Source: an uncultured bacterium
GTDB lineage: Bacteria > Desulfobacterota > Desulfobulbia > Desulfobulbales > Desulfobulbaceae
Direction of reading: 5' to 3'
Length of the DNA: 14,376 nt
Assembly: GCA_903842475.1 (NCBI GenBank)
Contig: CAIMMA010000084.1
Location: 1 to 14,376, forward strand
In this document: positions 1-7,439 of the stretch, in pieces
Layout: each line of letters starts with the position of its first letter
Position numbering within the stretch: position 1 is the stretch's first letter
Notes under the pieces: generated by a model
Told to the model about the DNA's origin: nothing
Seen by the model: the letters and a program-made list of their open reading frames with translations, nothing else
The model's database searches: none
Position numbers and translations under genes: made by a program

Positions 1-36
1 GCCGGCCTTTTTCCCCAGGGATCGGACTGGCCATGA
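1..36 (+). CDS. C-terminal tail of an unidentified upstream gene (partial)
   Basis: Frame 1 is open from the left edge and encodes the short tail AGLFPQGSDWP, ending at TGA 34-36. That stop overlaps the mobA start ATG (33-35) as ATGA, the arrangement typical of translationally coupled genes in an operon. Twelve codons are too few to recognise a family. Given the mobA neighbour, another molybdenum cofactor or molybdoenzyme accessory gene would make sense, but that is only a guess. The frame could also be open by chance, so confidence is low. Confidence 0.35.
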   Translation, partial: AGLFPQGSDWP

Positions 37-668
37 TTCCCGAAAGCCCGGAGGCGGCAACCCCGGTTTGGGGGTGCGTGCTGATCGGCGGCAGAAGCAG
101 CCGCATGGGGACGCCCAAACATCTGATCGAGCAGGAGGGGCGGACCTGGATCGAGCGGACCGTGGCGCTGCTGCGTCCCGAGGTGTCGCAGGTCGTTATC
201 GCCGGTGGCGGCGAGCTGCCCCCGGCCTTGGACAGGGGGCTCCGGGTTGCCGATGTCGCCGGCCTGGGCGGGCCGCTGGCCGGAATCCTTGCCGCCTTTC
301 GCGGGTATCCGCAGGTTTCCTGGCTGGTGGTGGCCTGCGATCTCCCGGACATGGAGGCGGCGGCCCTTCAGTGGCTGCTCGATTGCCGGCAATCCGGGGT
401 CGTTGCAGTACTGCCGGAGTTGGCGGGGGATGGTCGAATCGAGCCCTTGCTCGCCTACTACGATCAGGCGTGCCGTCCCCTGCTGGAAGCCATGGCCGCC
501 AGTGGGCAGCGGCGGATGAATCTGCTCCAGGCAGCGTCAGGGGTGATAACCCCGCAGCCGCCATCCCATCTCCGGACCTGCTGGCGCAATGTCAATACCC
601 GCGAAGAGCTCGGCCGGGAAACGGCGGCGGTCACATTGTTTCGGTCCTCACCCAAAGGCATCAAGTGA
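33..668 (+). CDS. mobA: Molybdenum cofactor guanylyltransferase MobA
   Basis: MobA transfers GMP from GTP to molybdenum-molybdopterin, giving the guanine dinucleotide cofactor of DMSO-reductase family enzymes such as formate dehydrogenases and nitrate reductases. It acts in the cytoplasm. The 211-residue product is close to the usual family length. It shows the nucleotidyltransferase signature LIGGRSSRMGTPKHLI (17-32) with its glycine loop, Arg and Lys, then GLGGPLAG (77-84), ACDLPD (101-106) with the metal-binding Asp, EPLLAYYD (137-144) and NVNT near residue 188. The ATG at 33 has only a weak upstream AGGG and overlaps the stop of a possible upstream gene, so translation may be coupled. gdhA follows after 24 bases. 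A related MocA/MobA-like cytidylyl- or guanylyltransferase with another substrate cannot be fully excluded. Confidence 0.85.
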   Translation: MIPESPEAATPVWGCVLIGGRSSRMGTPKHLIEQEGRTWIERTVALLRPEVSQVVIAGGGELPPALDRGLRVADVAGLGGPLAGILAAFRGYPQVSWLVVACDLPDMEAAALQWLLDCRQSGVVAVLPELAGDGRIEPLLAYYDQACRPLLEAMAASGQRRMNLLQAASGVITPQPPSHLRTCWRNVNTREELGRETAAVTLFRSSPKGIK

Positions 669-692
669 AGTCGTCAAGACGAAGGTAATTGC

Positions 693-2042
693 ATGGAGCA
701 CATTCTGGCAACCATCACCCGGCAGGATCCGGAACAATGGGAATTCCATCAGGTGATCAGGGAGTTTCTGGCTACCATTGCGCCGGTTCTTGATCGTCGC
801 CCCAGCTATCGTCAGCAGGCGATTGTGGAGCGGATGATTGAGCCGGAACGGACGATCCTGTTTCGGGTGCCCTGGATGGATGACCAGGGGAAGGTGCATG
901 TCAACCGCGGCTTTCGGGTGGAGATGAATTCCGCCATCGGTCCGTACAAAGGCGGGCTCCGTTTTCATCCTACGGTCAATCTTTCGATCATTAAGTTTCT
1001 TGCTTTTGAACAGGTGTTTAAAAACAGCCTGACCACGCTGCCCATGGGGGGCGGCAAAGGGGGCGCGGATTTCGATCCCAAGGGGCGGTCCGATGGTGAG
1101 GTCATGCGGTTTTGCCAGGCCTTTATGGCCGAGCTCTTTCGGCATATCGGCGAGGATACCGATGTGCCGGCCGGCGATATCGGCGTCGGCGCTCGGGAAA
1201 TCGGCTATCTTTTCGGGATGTATAAAAAATTACAGAATAAATTCACCGGTGCGCTCACTGGTAAGGGACTGGGCTGGGGCGGCAGCCTGATCAGGCCGGA
1301 GGCAACCGGCTACGGGGTGGTCTATTTTGCCGCAGAGATGCTGGGGCTTTCCGGGGAGAACCTGGTCGGCAAGCGCTGTCTGGTCTCGGGTTCGGGTAAC
1401 GTGGCGCAGTTCACCGCGGAGAAAATCCTGCAGCTGGGAGGTAAGGTGCTCACCCTGTCGGACTCCTCCGGTTATATTTATGATGAAGAAGGCATTGACA
1501 GCGGCAAGCTGGATTTTATCAAAGAGCTTAAAAATATCCGTCGAGGCCGCCTGGGTGAGTATGCGCAGCACTACCCGCGAGCCTCCTATGTTGCCGTCGA
1601 TCCGGCCCTGGAGTATAACCCGCTGTGGATGTACCCGGCGGATTGTGCGATGCCCGCCGCAACCCAGAACGAGATCAGCGGCAGGGACGCCCGTCATCTG
1701 GTCGAAGGTGGGGTACGGCTGGTCTGCGAGGGGGCGAACATGCCTTCGACCCCGGCGGCCATCGAATTTTTCCGGGAGCATCGCATCCTGTTCGGGCCGT
1801 CGAAGGCCGCTAATGCCGGGGGCGTGGCGGTGTCCGGCCTGGAGATGGCCCAGGATTCCATGCGCATGAGCTGGTCCCGGGAGGTTGTGGATAACCGGCT
1901 GCGGATGATTATGCAAAGTATCCACCGTACCTGTTTGGAGGCGGCTTCGACCTATGGTGTGGCCGGCGATTATCTGGCCGGCGCCAATATTGCCGGATTC
2001 GTCAAGATTGCAGATGCCATGCTCGATCAGGGTTTGGTGTAG
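693..2042 (+). CDS. gdhA: NADP-specific glutamate dehydrogenase
   Basis: This enzyme makes L-glutamate from 2-oxoglutarate, ammonium and NADPH, the low-affinity route of ammonium assimilation in the cytoplasm. At 449 residues it is the size of the bacterial hexameric class (about 447-450). The substrate domain shows GPYKGGLRFHP (83-93), PMGGGKGG (117-124) with the catalytic Lys122, PAGDIGVG (159-166) and RPEATGYG (201-208). The Rossmann domain carries the SGSGNVA dinucleotide-binding loop (232-238), followed by LSDSSG at the end of the second strand, where NADP enzymes often lack the acidic residue that selects NAD. The start ATG is preceded by GAAGG with a 7-base gap. The gene lies between mobA and bpt in the same direction with short gaps, though its function has no obvious link to either. 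NADP preference is inferred from family resemblance. Confidence 0.95.
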   Translation: MEHILATITRQDPEQWEFHQVIREFLATIAPVLDRRPSYRQQAIVERMIEPERTILFRVPWMDDQGKVHVNRGFRVEMNSAIGPYKGGLRFHPTVNLSIIKFLAFEQVFKNSLTTLPMGGGKGGADFDPKGRSDGEVMRFCQAFMAELFRHIGEDTDVPAGDIGVGAREIGYLFGMYKKLQNKFTGALTGKGLGWGGSLIRPEATGYGVVYFAAEMLGLSGENLVGKRCLVSGSGNVAQFTAEKILQLGGKVLTLSDSSGYIYDEEGIDSGKLDFIKELKNIRRGRLGEYAQHYPRASYVAVDPALEYNPLWMYPADCAMPAATQNEISGRDARHLVEGGVRLVCEGANMPSTPAAIEFFREHRILFGPSKAANAGGVAVSGLEMAQDSMRMSWSREVVDNRLRMIMQSIHRTCLEAASTYGVAGDYLAGANIAGFVKIADAMLDQGLV

Positions 2043-2062
2043 CCGGGGCTGGGAGGTTCGAC

Positions 2063-2800
2063 GTGACGGGAAGGGAAGAGGCGGATCGGGATATTCCACC
2101 CGGGCTGGATCAGGGACTGGAGCGTTTCTTTGTCAATGCGGTGGCCGAATGTCCCTATGGCATGGAGCAGCGGGCCATCTATCATCAGGCGATGCTCGGC
2201 CGGCTTGATGATATGGCCATGGGGGAATTCCTGGCCTACGGATACCGTCGTAACGGTAATTGCATGTATAATATGCGCTGTCCGGGATGTCGTCTGTGCG
2301 TGCCGATCCGGCTGCGTCCGGAGCGGTTTCGGCTTAATCGCAACCAGCGACGCGTCTGGAAGAAAAACCAGGATGTGGCGGTGGAAATCAGTCCGCTGAC
2401 CATGTCGCGGGAGAACCTGGATCTGCTCCAGCGTTTCCTTTCCACCCGGTTTCCGGGCGGCAGCAGTCGGGCCGATAGTTATTATACCGGTTTCTTCATC
2501 ACCAGCATCAGCCGATGTTTTGAGGTCCGCTATCGGATCGGCGAGCAGCTGCTCGGGGTGGCGGTGGTCGACGCGGCGCCGTCCTGGCTGAATGCGGTCT
2601 ATTTCTTTTTTGATCCGGAGCAAGGGTGGCGCAGCCCCGGCACCTTGAACGTCTTAACCCTGAATCACATCTGCAAGACGCAGAACATCGATTATCTCTA
2701 TCTCGGCTACTGGATCGACGGACACCCCGGCATGGATTACAAACGCGGTTTTCGTCCCCACGAACTCCTGCTTGACGGGGTCTGGCAGTCACGGGGCTGA
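2063..2800 (+). CDS. bpt: Aspartate/glutamate leucyltransferase (Bpt, ATE family)
   Basis: Bpt transfers leucine from Leu-tRNA to proteins with N-terminal Asp or Glu, making them N-degrons for ClpS-ClpAP. The 245-residue protein has the ATE N-terminal region with a conserved ECPYG cysteine (C30) and a second cysteine group CPGCRLC (C73, C76, C79) running into VPIRLRPERF. NQRRVWKKNQD (94-104) is the typical basic motif after it. The C-terminal half is a GNAT-like fold ending with YLGYWIDGHPGMDYKRGFRP (213-232), the usual family signature. Translation starts at GTG 2063, supported by GGGAGG (2051-2056) six bases upstream. The gap to gdhA is 20 bases, so the two are probably co-transcribed. Bacterial members include Leu- and, more rarely, Arg-transferring enzymes, and substrate choice cannot be read from sequence alone. 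clpS and clpA, its functional partners, lie at 10772-13436. Confidence 0.9.
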   Translation: MTGREEADRDIPPGLDQGLERFFVNAVAECPYGMEQRAIYHQAMLGRLDDMAMGEFLAYGYRRNGNCMYNMRCPGCRLCVPIRLRPERFRLNRNQRRVWKKNQDVAVEISPLTMSRENLDLLQRFLSTRFPGGSSRADSYYTGFFITSISRCFEVRYRIGEQLLGVAVVDAAPSWLNAVYFFFDPEQGWRSPGTLNVLTLNHICKTQNIDYLYLGYWIDGHPGMDYKRGFRPHELLLDGVWQSRG

Positions 2801-2824
2801 GCCGTCCGGGCCGGCCTGATCGAT

Positions 2825-2918
2825 CGGCGCTCTTTATCGCGCCGTCTGCCGCTTTCAGGGGCGGGTTTTGCGCCGCCCCGCGTGCCGGGAACCATGTGCC
2901 GGTCCCCGGTACGCGGGG
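2825..2918. terminator. Tandem GC-rich hairpins between convergent bpt and aspS
   Basis: The 145-base spacer between the two convergent genes holds three inverted repeats. The first is CGGCGC/GCGCCG (2825-2830 and 2839-2844, 8-base loop). The second is GGGGCGG/CCGCCCC (2858-2864 and 2873-2879). The third is a long stem, 2876-2889 with 2905-2918 (14 pairs including one G-T), then one A-C mismatch, three more pairs and a 7-base loop. The second and third share bases 2876-2879 and so exclude each other. None is followed by a clear T run on either strand, so classical intrinsic termination is not shown. I infer a shared transcription stop or RNA-end protection region from position and stem strength. 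Confidence 0.4.
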
Positions 2919-2945
2919 GGGATTCGTCTCTCCAACTGGCTGGCC

Positions 2946-4733
2946 TTACTCCTTTTCTTTCCAGTCCGGGCGCAGGTGCAGTTCGGTCAGTTGCTTGCGG
3001 GCCACCGAGGAGGGTGCCTCGGTGAGCGGACAGGTGGCTTTCTGGGTTTTGGGAAAGGCGATAACGTCGCGGATGGAGGAGGAGCCGGTGAGCAGCATCA
3101 TCAGCCGATCCACGCCAAAGGCGATGCCGCCATGGGGCGGGGCGCCCAGTTCCAGGGCACGCAGGAGGAAACCGAATTTTTCCTGGGCTTCCTCGGCTTC
3201 GATGCCCAGGGCCTGAAACACTGTTTTCTGCATGGCTGGGCTGTGGATACGGATCGAACCGCCGCCGATTTCGTTGCCGTTGAGGACCAGGTCGTAGGCC
3301 CGGCTGTTGACGGCGCCCGGGTTGGTTTCCAGCAACTCCAGCTGGTCTTCATTGGGGGCGGTGAAGGGATGGTGCACCGCGGTGTAGCGTTTCTGCTCCT
3401 CGTCGTATTCGAGCAGCGGAAAATCGGTGACCCAGAGGAAATTGAAGGATCCTTCCTGCGCCAGGCCGAGCCGCCGGGCCAACTCGAGGCGAAGCTCGGC
3501 AAGGACCTGATGCACCGTCTTGGCCTTGTCCGCGCCGAAAAGAATCAGGTCGCCGGGCTGGGCGTCAAGGGCCACGGCCATGGCCTTGATTTCCTCTTCG
3601 CTGAAAAATTTGGTGATCGGCGATTGCCACTCATCCTCTTTGATTTTAATCCACGCCATCCCGCGGGCTCCGAAACGGCTGGCAAACTCGGTCAGGTCGT
3701 CGAGGTCCTTGCGCGAAAATCCGCCGCAGCCTTTGGCGTTAATCGCCTTGATCACGCCGCCTTTTTCAATAACCGTGTTGAAAACCTTGAAACCGCAGGA
3801 GCGCAGAGGCTCGGTCAGGTCGACCAGCTCCAGGCCGAAGCGGGAGTCGGGCCGGTCGGTGCCGAAGCGCCGCATGGCCTCGGCGTAGGTGATCTGCTGG
3901 AAGGGCGGCTGCAGTTCGATGTTTTTGACGGCTTTGAACAGGCTTTTAATCATGCCTTCGACAATGGTGATGATCTCGGCCTCGGTGATGAAGCTCAGCT
4001 CCATATCGATCTGGGTGAATTCGGGCTGCCGGTCGGCGCGGAGGTCTTCGTCGCGGAAACACTTGACGATCTGATAATACCGGTCCATGCCCGCGACCAT
4101 CAGGATCTGTTTAAACAGCTGCGGCGACTGGGGCAGGGCAAAGAATTTACCGGCATTGACCCGGCTCGGCACTAGGTAGTCCCGGGCTCCTTCCGGGGTG
4201 GAGCGGGTGAGCATCGGGGTTTCGATCTCAAGAAAATTATGCTCGTTGAGATAGGCGCGGACGTTTTGCAGCGCCTGGTGGCGGAGAATGAGGTTTTTGG
4301 CGATTTCCGGCCGTCGCAGGTCCAGATAACGGTACTGGAGGCGGAGGTTGTCGGAGATCTCGATTTCTTCGTCCAGCGGGAAGGGCGGGGTCTCGCTGAT
4401 GTTGAGAATGCGCAGTTCGTCGACCAGGATTTCGATGGCGCCGGTCTTGAGTTTTATATTTTCCATGGAGGCCGGCCGTTTGGTCACCCGGCCGCGGATG
4501 GCAACGACCCATTCGCTGCGCAGTTGGTGCGCCTTGGCATGGATCTCCCCATTGATTTCAGGGTTGAAGACAATCTGGGTAATCCCCCAGCGGTCGCGCA
4601 GGTCGATGAAGATAACCCCGCCATGATCGCGTCGCCGGAGTACCCAGCCCATGAGAATGATTTCCTGGTCGAGGAAATCGAGGCCGAGGTCGTTGCAGGT
4701 GTGTGTGCGCCGGAGCGCTCCCATTGATTCCAT
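2946..4733 (-). CDS. aspS: Aspartyl-tRNA synthetase, probably non-discriminating (Asp/Asn)
   Basis: AspS attaches aspartate to tRNA(Asp), and in many bacteria also to tRNA(Asn) for later amidation by GatCAB. At 595 residues it is a full-length bacterial-type class II enzyme. It has an N-terminal OB-fold anticodon domain (about 20-110, with RRRDHGGVIFIDLRDR), motif 1 around FLEIETPML (167-175), motif 2 FRDEDLRADRQPEFTQID (226-243), a bacterial GAD insertion domain (roughly 290-410) and motif 3 GGIAFGVDRLMMLLTG near 535. His37 in RRDHGG is the residue associated with relaxed tRNA recognition, where discriminating enzymes such as E. coli's have Leu. The second diagnostic position (Gly in relaxed enzymes, Lys in strict ones) appears to be Ser89 here, so the call is probable only. 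The start ATG has GGAG seven bases upstream. hisS lies 108 bases upstream on the same strand and probably shares its promoter. Confidence 0.96.
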   Translation of the reverse strand: MESMGALRRTHTCNDLGLDFLDQEIILMGWVLRRRDHGGVIFIDLRDRWGITQIVFNPEINGEIHAKAHQLRSEWVVAIRGRVTKRPASMENIKLKTGAIEILVDELRILNISETPPFPLDEEIEISDNLRLQYRYLDLRRPEIAKNLILRHQALQNVRAYLNEHNFLEIETPMLTRSTPEGARDYLVPSRVNAGKFFALPQSPQLFKQILMVAGMDRYYQIVKCFRDEDLRADRQPEFTQIDMELSFITEAEIITIVEGMIKSLFKAVKNIELQPPFQQITYAEAMRRFGTDRPDSRFGLELVDLTEPLRSCGFKVFNTVIEKGGVIKAINAKGCGGFSRKDLDDLTEFASRFGARGMAWIKIKEDEWQSPITKFFSEEEIKAMAVALDAQPGDLILFGADKAKTVHQVLAELRLELARRLGLAQEGSFNFLWVTDFPLLEYDEEQKRYTAVHHPFTAPNEDQLELLETNPGAVNSRAYDLVLNGNEIGGGSIRIHSPAMQKTVFQALGIEAEEAQEKFGFLLRALELGAPPHGGIAFGVDRLMMLLTGSSSIRDVIAFPKTQKATCPLTEAPSSVARKQLTELHLRPDWKEKE

Positions 4734-4841
4734 GTCTGTTCTCCAAAGATAAAGCAGGTCAGCCGACGGGCTGATCTGGAAAAAACCATACTGGCGTCCT
4801 GCGTCCTGGTCGGACGCGGCCGGACGACGCCGAAGGGTCGG

Positions 4842-6128
4842 TTAATCGGTGGTGGTTGCCAGCCGTTGCCGCAGGTTGCGGCACTGCTGCTCCGGGGTGC
4901 CGGTCAGGGCGAACGGCTGCTGTTCCTGGGTGCGCATGTTTCTGAGGATGCCTTCCTGTTGGGCCCATTCCGCATCGCCGACAATCAGGGTGAAACGGGC
5001 GCCCACCCGGCCCGCCTGTTTGAGCTGGGCCTTGAGGCTGCGGCCGCTGTAATCGATAGCCGCCCTGATGCCCTCTTTGCGGAGCAGATGGGCCAGCAGG
5101 CTGCAGGGGGCGAGGGTGTTGCTGCCCAGGGCGGCCAGGAAAATATCCATGCCTGCGTCGTCTTGTTGGGTGCCGGTCTGCTGTTCCAGCAGCAGGGCGA
5201 TCCGTTCCATACCCATGGCGAATCCGATGCCGGACAGTGCCGGCCCGCCCAGGCTTTCGATCAATCCGTCGTAGCGGCCGCCCGCACCCACCGCCGCCTG
5301 GGCGCCCAGATCGGTGGTGAGGAATTCAAACGTGGTGCGGGTGTAATAGTCGAGACCGCGGACCATGAAGCGATTGAGGCGGAAAGGAATCTCCAGGGCC
5401 TGCAGAGCCTCCTGGACCTCCCGAAAATGGTGATCGCATGCCGGGCAGAGCGCCTCGAGCATGGACGGGGCCGCCTGCACCAGAGTTCTGCAGGTCGGTT
5501 TTTTGCAGTCCAGCACCCTGAGGGGGTTGGTGTGGGTCCGGCGCTTGCAGTCGTCGCACAGGCCGTCGATCGACCGCTCGAGAAAGGCCACCAGGGCGGT
5601 CTTGAACGGGGGGCGGCATTCCGGGCAGCCGAGCGAGTTGAGCTCCAGGCTGACCGTCAGGCCGAGTTCGTCGAGCAGCATCTGGCCCATGGCGATTAAT
5701 TCCGCATCGATGCGCGGTTCCACGGCCCCGATGATTTCGGCGTCGAGCTGATGAAATTGCCGGAGTCGACCTTTTTGCGGCCGTTCATGGCGGAACATCG
5801 GGCCAATGGTATAGAGTCGCTGTACCGGTTGCTGAACATGGAGGCCGTGTTCGATGAAGGCCCGCATGATCGACGCGGTGGCTTCGGGCCGCATGGTGAT
5901 GCCTTTGTCGGCAAAGGAGTACATCTCTTTCTCAACCACATCGGTGGCCTCGCCGATGGAGCGGACAAAGAGTTCCGTCTTTTCCAGGATCGGCATGCGA
6001 ATTTCTTGGAGGCCGAAACGCTCGAAAATCGCCCGGGCGCGCTGCTCGATTAATTGCCAACGGCCCACGCTGTTGGGCAAAATATCCTTAAAGCCATTGA
6101 TAGCTTGAATTTTCAAGGAAAACTCCAT
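4842..6128 (-). CDS. hisS: Histidyl-tRNA synthetase
   Basis: HisS charges tRNA(His) with histidine. From the ATG at 6128 it is 428 residues, normal for bacterial HisRS. Visible are GFKDILP (12-18), motif 2 FRHERPQKGRLRQFHQ (112-127), the HisRS-specific RGLDYYTRTTFE (257-268) and motif 3 GIGFAMGMERI (300-310), followed by a C-terminal anticodon-binding domain. The insertion domain holds eight cysteines in four pairs: C168/C171, C191/C194, C208/C213 and C228/C231, which could bind zinc. Start choice: the ATG at 6128 has a poor ribosome site. A TTG four codons later (6114-6116) is preceded by GGAG at a six-base gap and gives an N-terminus MKIQAI..., the usual start of this family, so TTG may be the true start. 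aspS follows 108 bases downstream, suggesting a hisS-aspS operon. Confidence 0.96.
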   Translation of the reverse strand: MEFSLKIQAINGFKDILPNSVGRWQLIEQRARAIFERFGLQEIRMPILEKTELFVRSIGEATDVVEKEMYSFADKGITMRPEATASIMRAFIEHGLHVQQPVQRLYTIGPMFRHERPQKGRLRQFHQLDAEIIGAVEPRIDAELIAMGQMLLDELGLTVSLELNSLGCPECRPPFKTALVAFLERSIDGLCDDCKRRTHTNPLRVLDCKKPTCRTLVQAAPSMLEALCPACDHHFREVQEALQALEIPFRLNRFMVRGLDYYTRTTFEFLTTDLGAQAAVGAGGRYDGLIESLGGPALSGIGFAMGMERIALLLEQQTGTQQDDAGMDIFLAALGSNTLAPCSLLAHLLRKEGIRAAIDYSGRSLKAQLKQAGRVGARFTLIVGDAEWAQQEGILRNMRTQEQQPFALTGTPEQQCRNLRQRLATTTD

Positions 6129-6195
6129 TTTCTTCGATGGGGAGGTGTCTGGCGCCAGCCCATAACCGTGTTGATTGCTACTGATAAAAATTCAG

Positions 6196-6225
6196 AATCT
6201 AATCGCAAAACGGGTGAAAAGTCAA
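6196..6225 (-). promoter_or_regulatory. Sigma70-like promoter for hisS-aspS
   Basis: On the minus strand TTGACT (6220-6225; five of six matches to the -35 consensus) is followed after 18 bases by TAGATT (6196-6201; four of six matches to the -10 consensus). Transcription would begin near 6189, leaving a leader of about 60-75 bases before hisS. Position and match quality make this the best promoter candidate in the divergent spacer. It is read by eye, with no experimental support. Confidence 0.5.
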
Positions 6226-6304
6226 GCTGATGTGGCTTTTTTGTGGTAGAATAGCAATTATCTCTATTTTATTCGGCCCTGTTGTTGCGGGCCGGTATCC
6301 ACGC

Positions 6305-6333
6305 TTGACAAACAAACAGGAGCTCGGCATTCT
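6305..6333 (+). promoter_or_regulatory. Possible promoter and leader of the flavoprotein-pcnB unit
   Basis: A perfect -35 hexamer TTGACA (6305-6310) is followed at 17 bases by a poor -10, CATTCT (6328-6333, three of six matches). It would drive the rightward unit beginning at 6425 with a leader of about 85 bases. That leader contains an imperfect hairpin, ACTCC-G-AAG (6340-6348) pairing with CTTGGAGT (6358-6365), and a small GGGA/TCCC stem just after it. The weak -10 could mean activation by a regulator, or that the true promoter lies elsewhere in the 296-base divergent spacer. I see nothing else in that spacer. Confidence 0.3.
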
Positions 6334-6424
6334 TTTTGGACTCCGAAGGTGGATTATCTTGGAGTAGGGAGCGTTCCCCCTGATGTTTGCATTTTGCACC
6401 GTAACAATAGACCAAGAGGATTGA

Positions 6425-7403
6425 ATGAAACTGCCAGAATTAAAAATAGGCTCACTCATAGCAAGAATCCCCATCATCCAGGGGGGGGATGTCCATTCGG
6501 GTTTCCACTTCCGCCCTGGCCATACCGGTTGCCGAATGCGGCGGTATCGGCACCATCGGCGGTTCGGGGATTCCTGTACCCGAGCTGCAGGAGGATATCC
6601 GCAAGGCCAAGAAAGCCACCAAGGGGGTGATCGCCGTTAACATCATGTACGCCATGAAGGATTTTTACGAGCTGGTGATGGCGTCGATTGAAGCCGGGGC
6701 CGACATGATCATCACCGGCGCCGGTTTTTCCCGGGATATTTTTAAAATCGGCAAAACCCATAATATTCCTATCGTCTCGATCGTTTCCTCGCCGGCCTTC
6801 GCCACTTTGGCCGAAAAGCTGGGGGCCGCCGCGGTCATTGTCGAAGCCGCCGAGGCCGGGGGCCACTTGGGCACTGATGTTTCCTTGCGGGAACTGTTCC
6901 CCACCATCCGCAAAGTAGTCTCCAAAGTACCGTTGATCGCCTCCGGCGGGATCACCGATGGCTATGAAATGGCGGAGATGATGGACAAGTACGGCGCCGA
7001 TGGCGTCCAGATCGCCTCCCGCTTTGTTCTGAGCAAAGAGTGCTCCGTTTCGCAGGAATTCAAGGATGCCTACCTCAAAGCGCGGGAGGAGGATATTGTA
7101 CTGGTTTCTTCACCGGTGGGCATGCCGGGGCGGGCGGTCAAAACCCCTTTTGTCGAAAAGATGTTGAGCGGTGCCGATATTTCCGCGGACAAATGCCGTT
7201 TCCAGTGCCTGAAGAAATGTAATTACAAGTACTGCATCAATGACCGGCTGACCGCTTCCCAGCAAGGCGATGTCGAAAATGGACTGGTCTTTTCCGGCGC
7301 CAATACCTTTAAGATGAAAGAAATCCTGTCCGTTCAGGAGATCTTTGCCCGTTTTGTCAAGGCCGCGGAATCGGTATACAGGGAAAAGACCGTTCAAGCT
7401 TAA
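6425..7403 (+). CDS. Nitronate monooxygenase/FabK-like FMN TIM-barrel protein, frameshifted
   Basis: The product belongs to the 2-nitropropane dioxygenase family (FMN-dependent TIM barrel; nitronate monooxygenases and FabK enoyl-ACP reductases). Translation should start at ATG 6425, preceded by AAGAGGA four bases upstream. It reads MKLPELKIGSLIARIPIIQG and then meets eight G residues (6481-6488) that shift the frame. As read, the first frame stops at 6640. The rest of the protein (MSIRVSTSALAIP..., 304 residues) is in the next frame from 6489 to 7403. Seven G would join them into a typical 325-residue protein with PIIQGGM, the first FMN-contact strand. Other family marks are the catalytic-His motif EAGGHLGTD, IASGGITDG in the phosphate-binding region, and a C-terminal cysteine cluster (KCRFQCLKKCNYKYC). 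The physiological substrate is unknown. pcnB follows closely. Confidence 0.82.
6481..6488 (+). repeat. Eight-G homopolymer at the frameshift point
   Basis: Eight G residues follow CCA and precede ATG. The reading frame from 6425 runs CAG GGG GGG GAT, while the family-conserved continuation needs CAG GGG GGG ATG, one G fewer. Tracts of this length are prone to sequencing miscalls, replication slippage and transcriptional slippage. The tract is also G-rich enough to pass for a ribosome site for the ATG at 6489, but that start would lack the FMN-binding first strand. Confidence 0.9.
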
Positions 7404-7439
7404 GTCAGTGAGGTTTGCATCCGTGATACCTAGTTTTTT

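Noticed and set aside
1230..2099. A 289-codon open frame on the minus strand
   Set aside because: It is antisense to gdhA and has no recognisable features.
2868..4175. A 435-codon open frame on the plus strand
   Set aside because: It is antisense to aspS, whose class II synthetase motifs are complete. The translation is a Gly/Ala/Arg-rich shadow.
4759..4774. TCAGCC/GGCTGA hairpin between hisS and aspS
   Set aside because: Six pairs with no T run in the direction of transcription, so not a terminator; too short to argue for an attenuator or T-box.
4866..5699. A 277-codon open frame on the plus strand
   Set aside because: It is antisense to hisS; composition is typical of a shadow frame.
6489..7403. 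An independent short flavoprotein starting at ATG 6489
   Set aside because: It would lack the first beta strand with the PIIQGGM FMN contact, and a much better start with a ribosome site exists at 6425 in the shifted frame.
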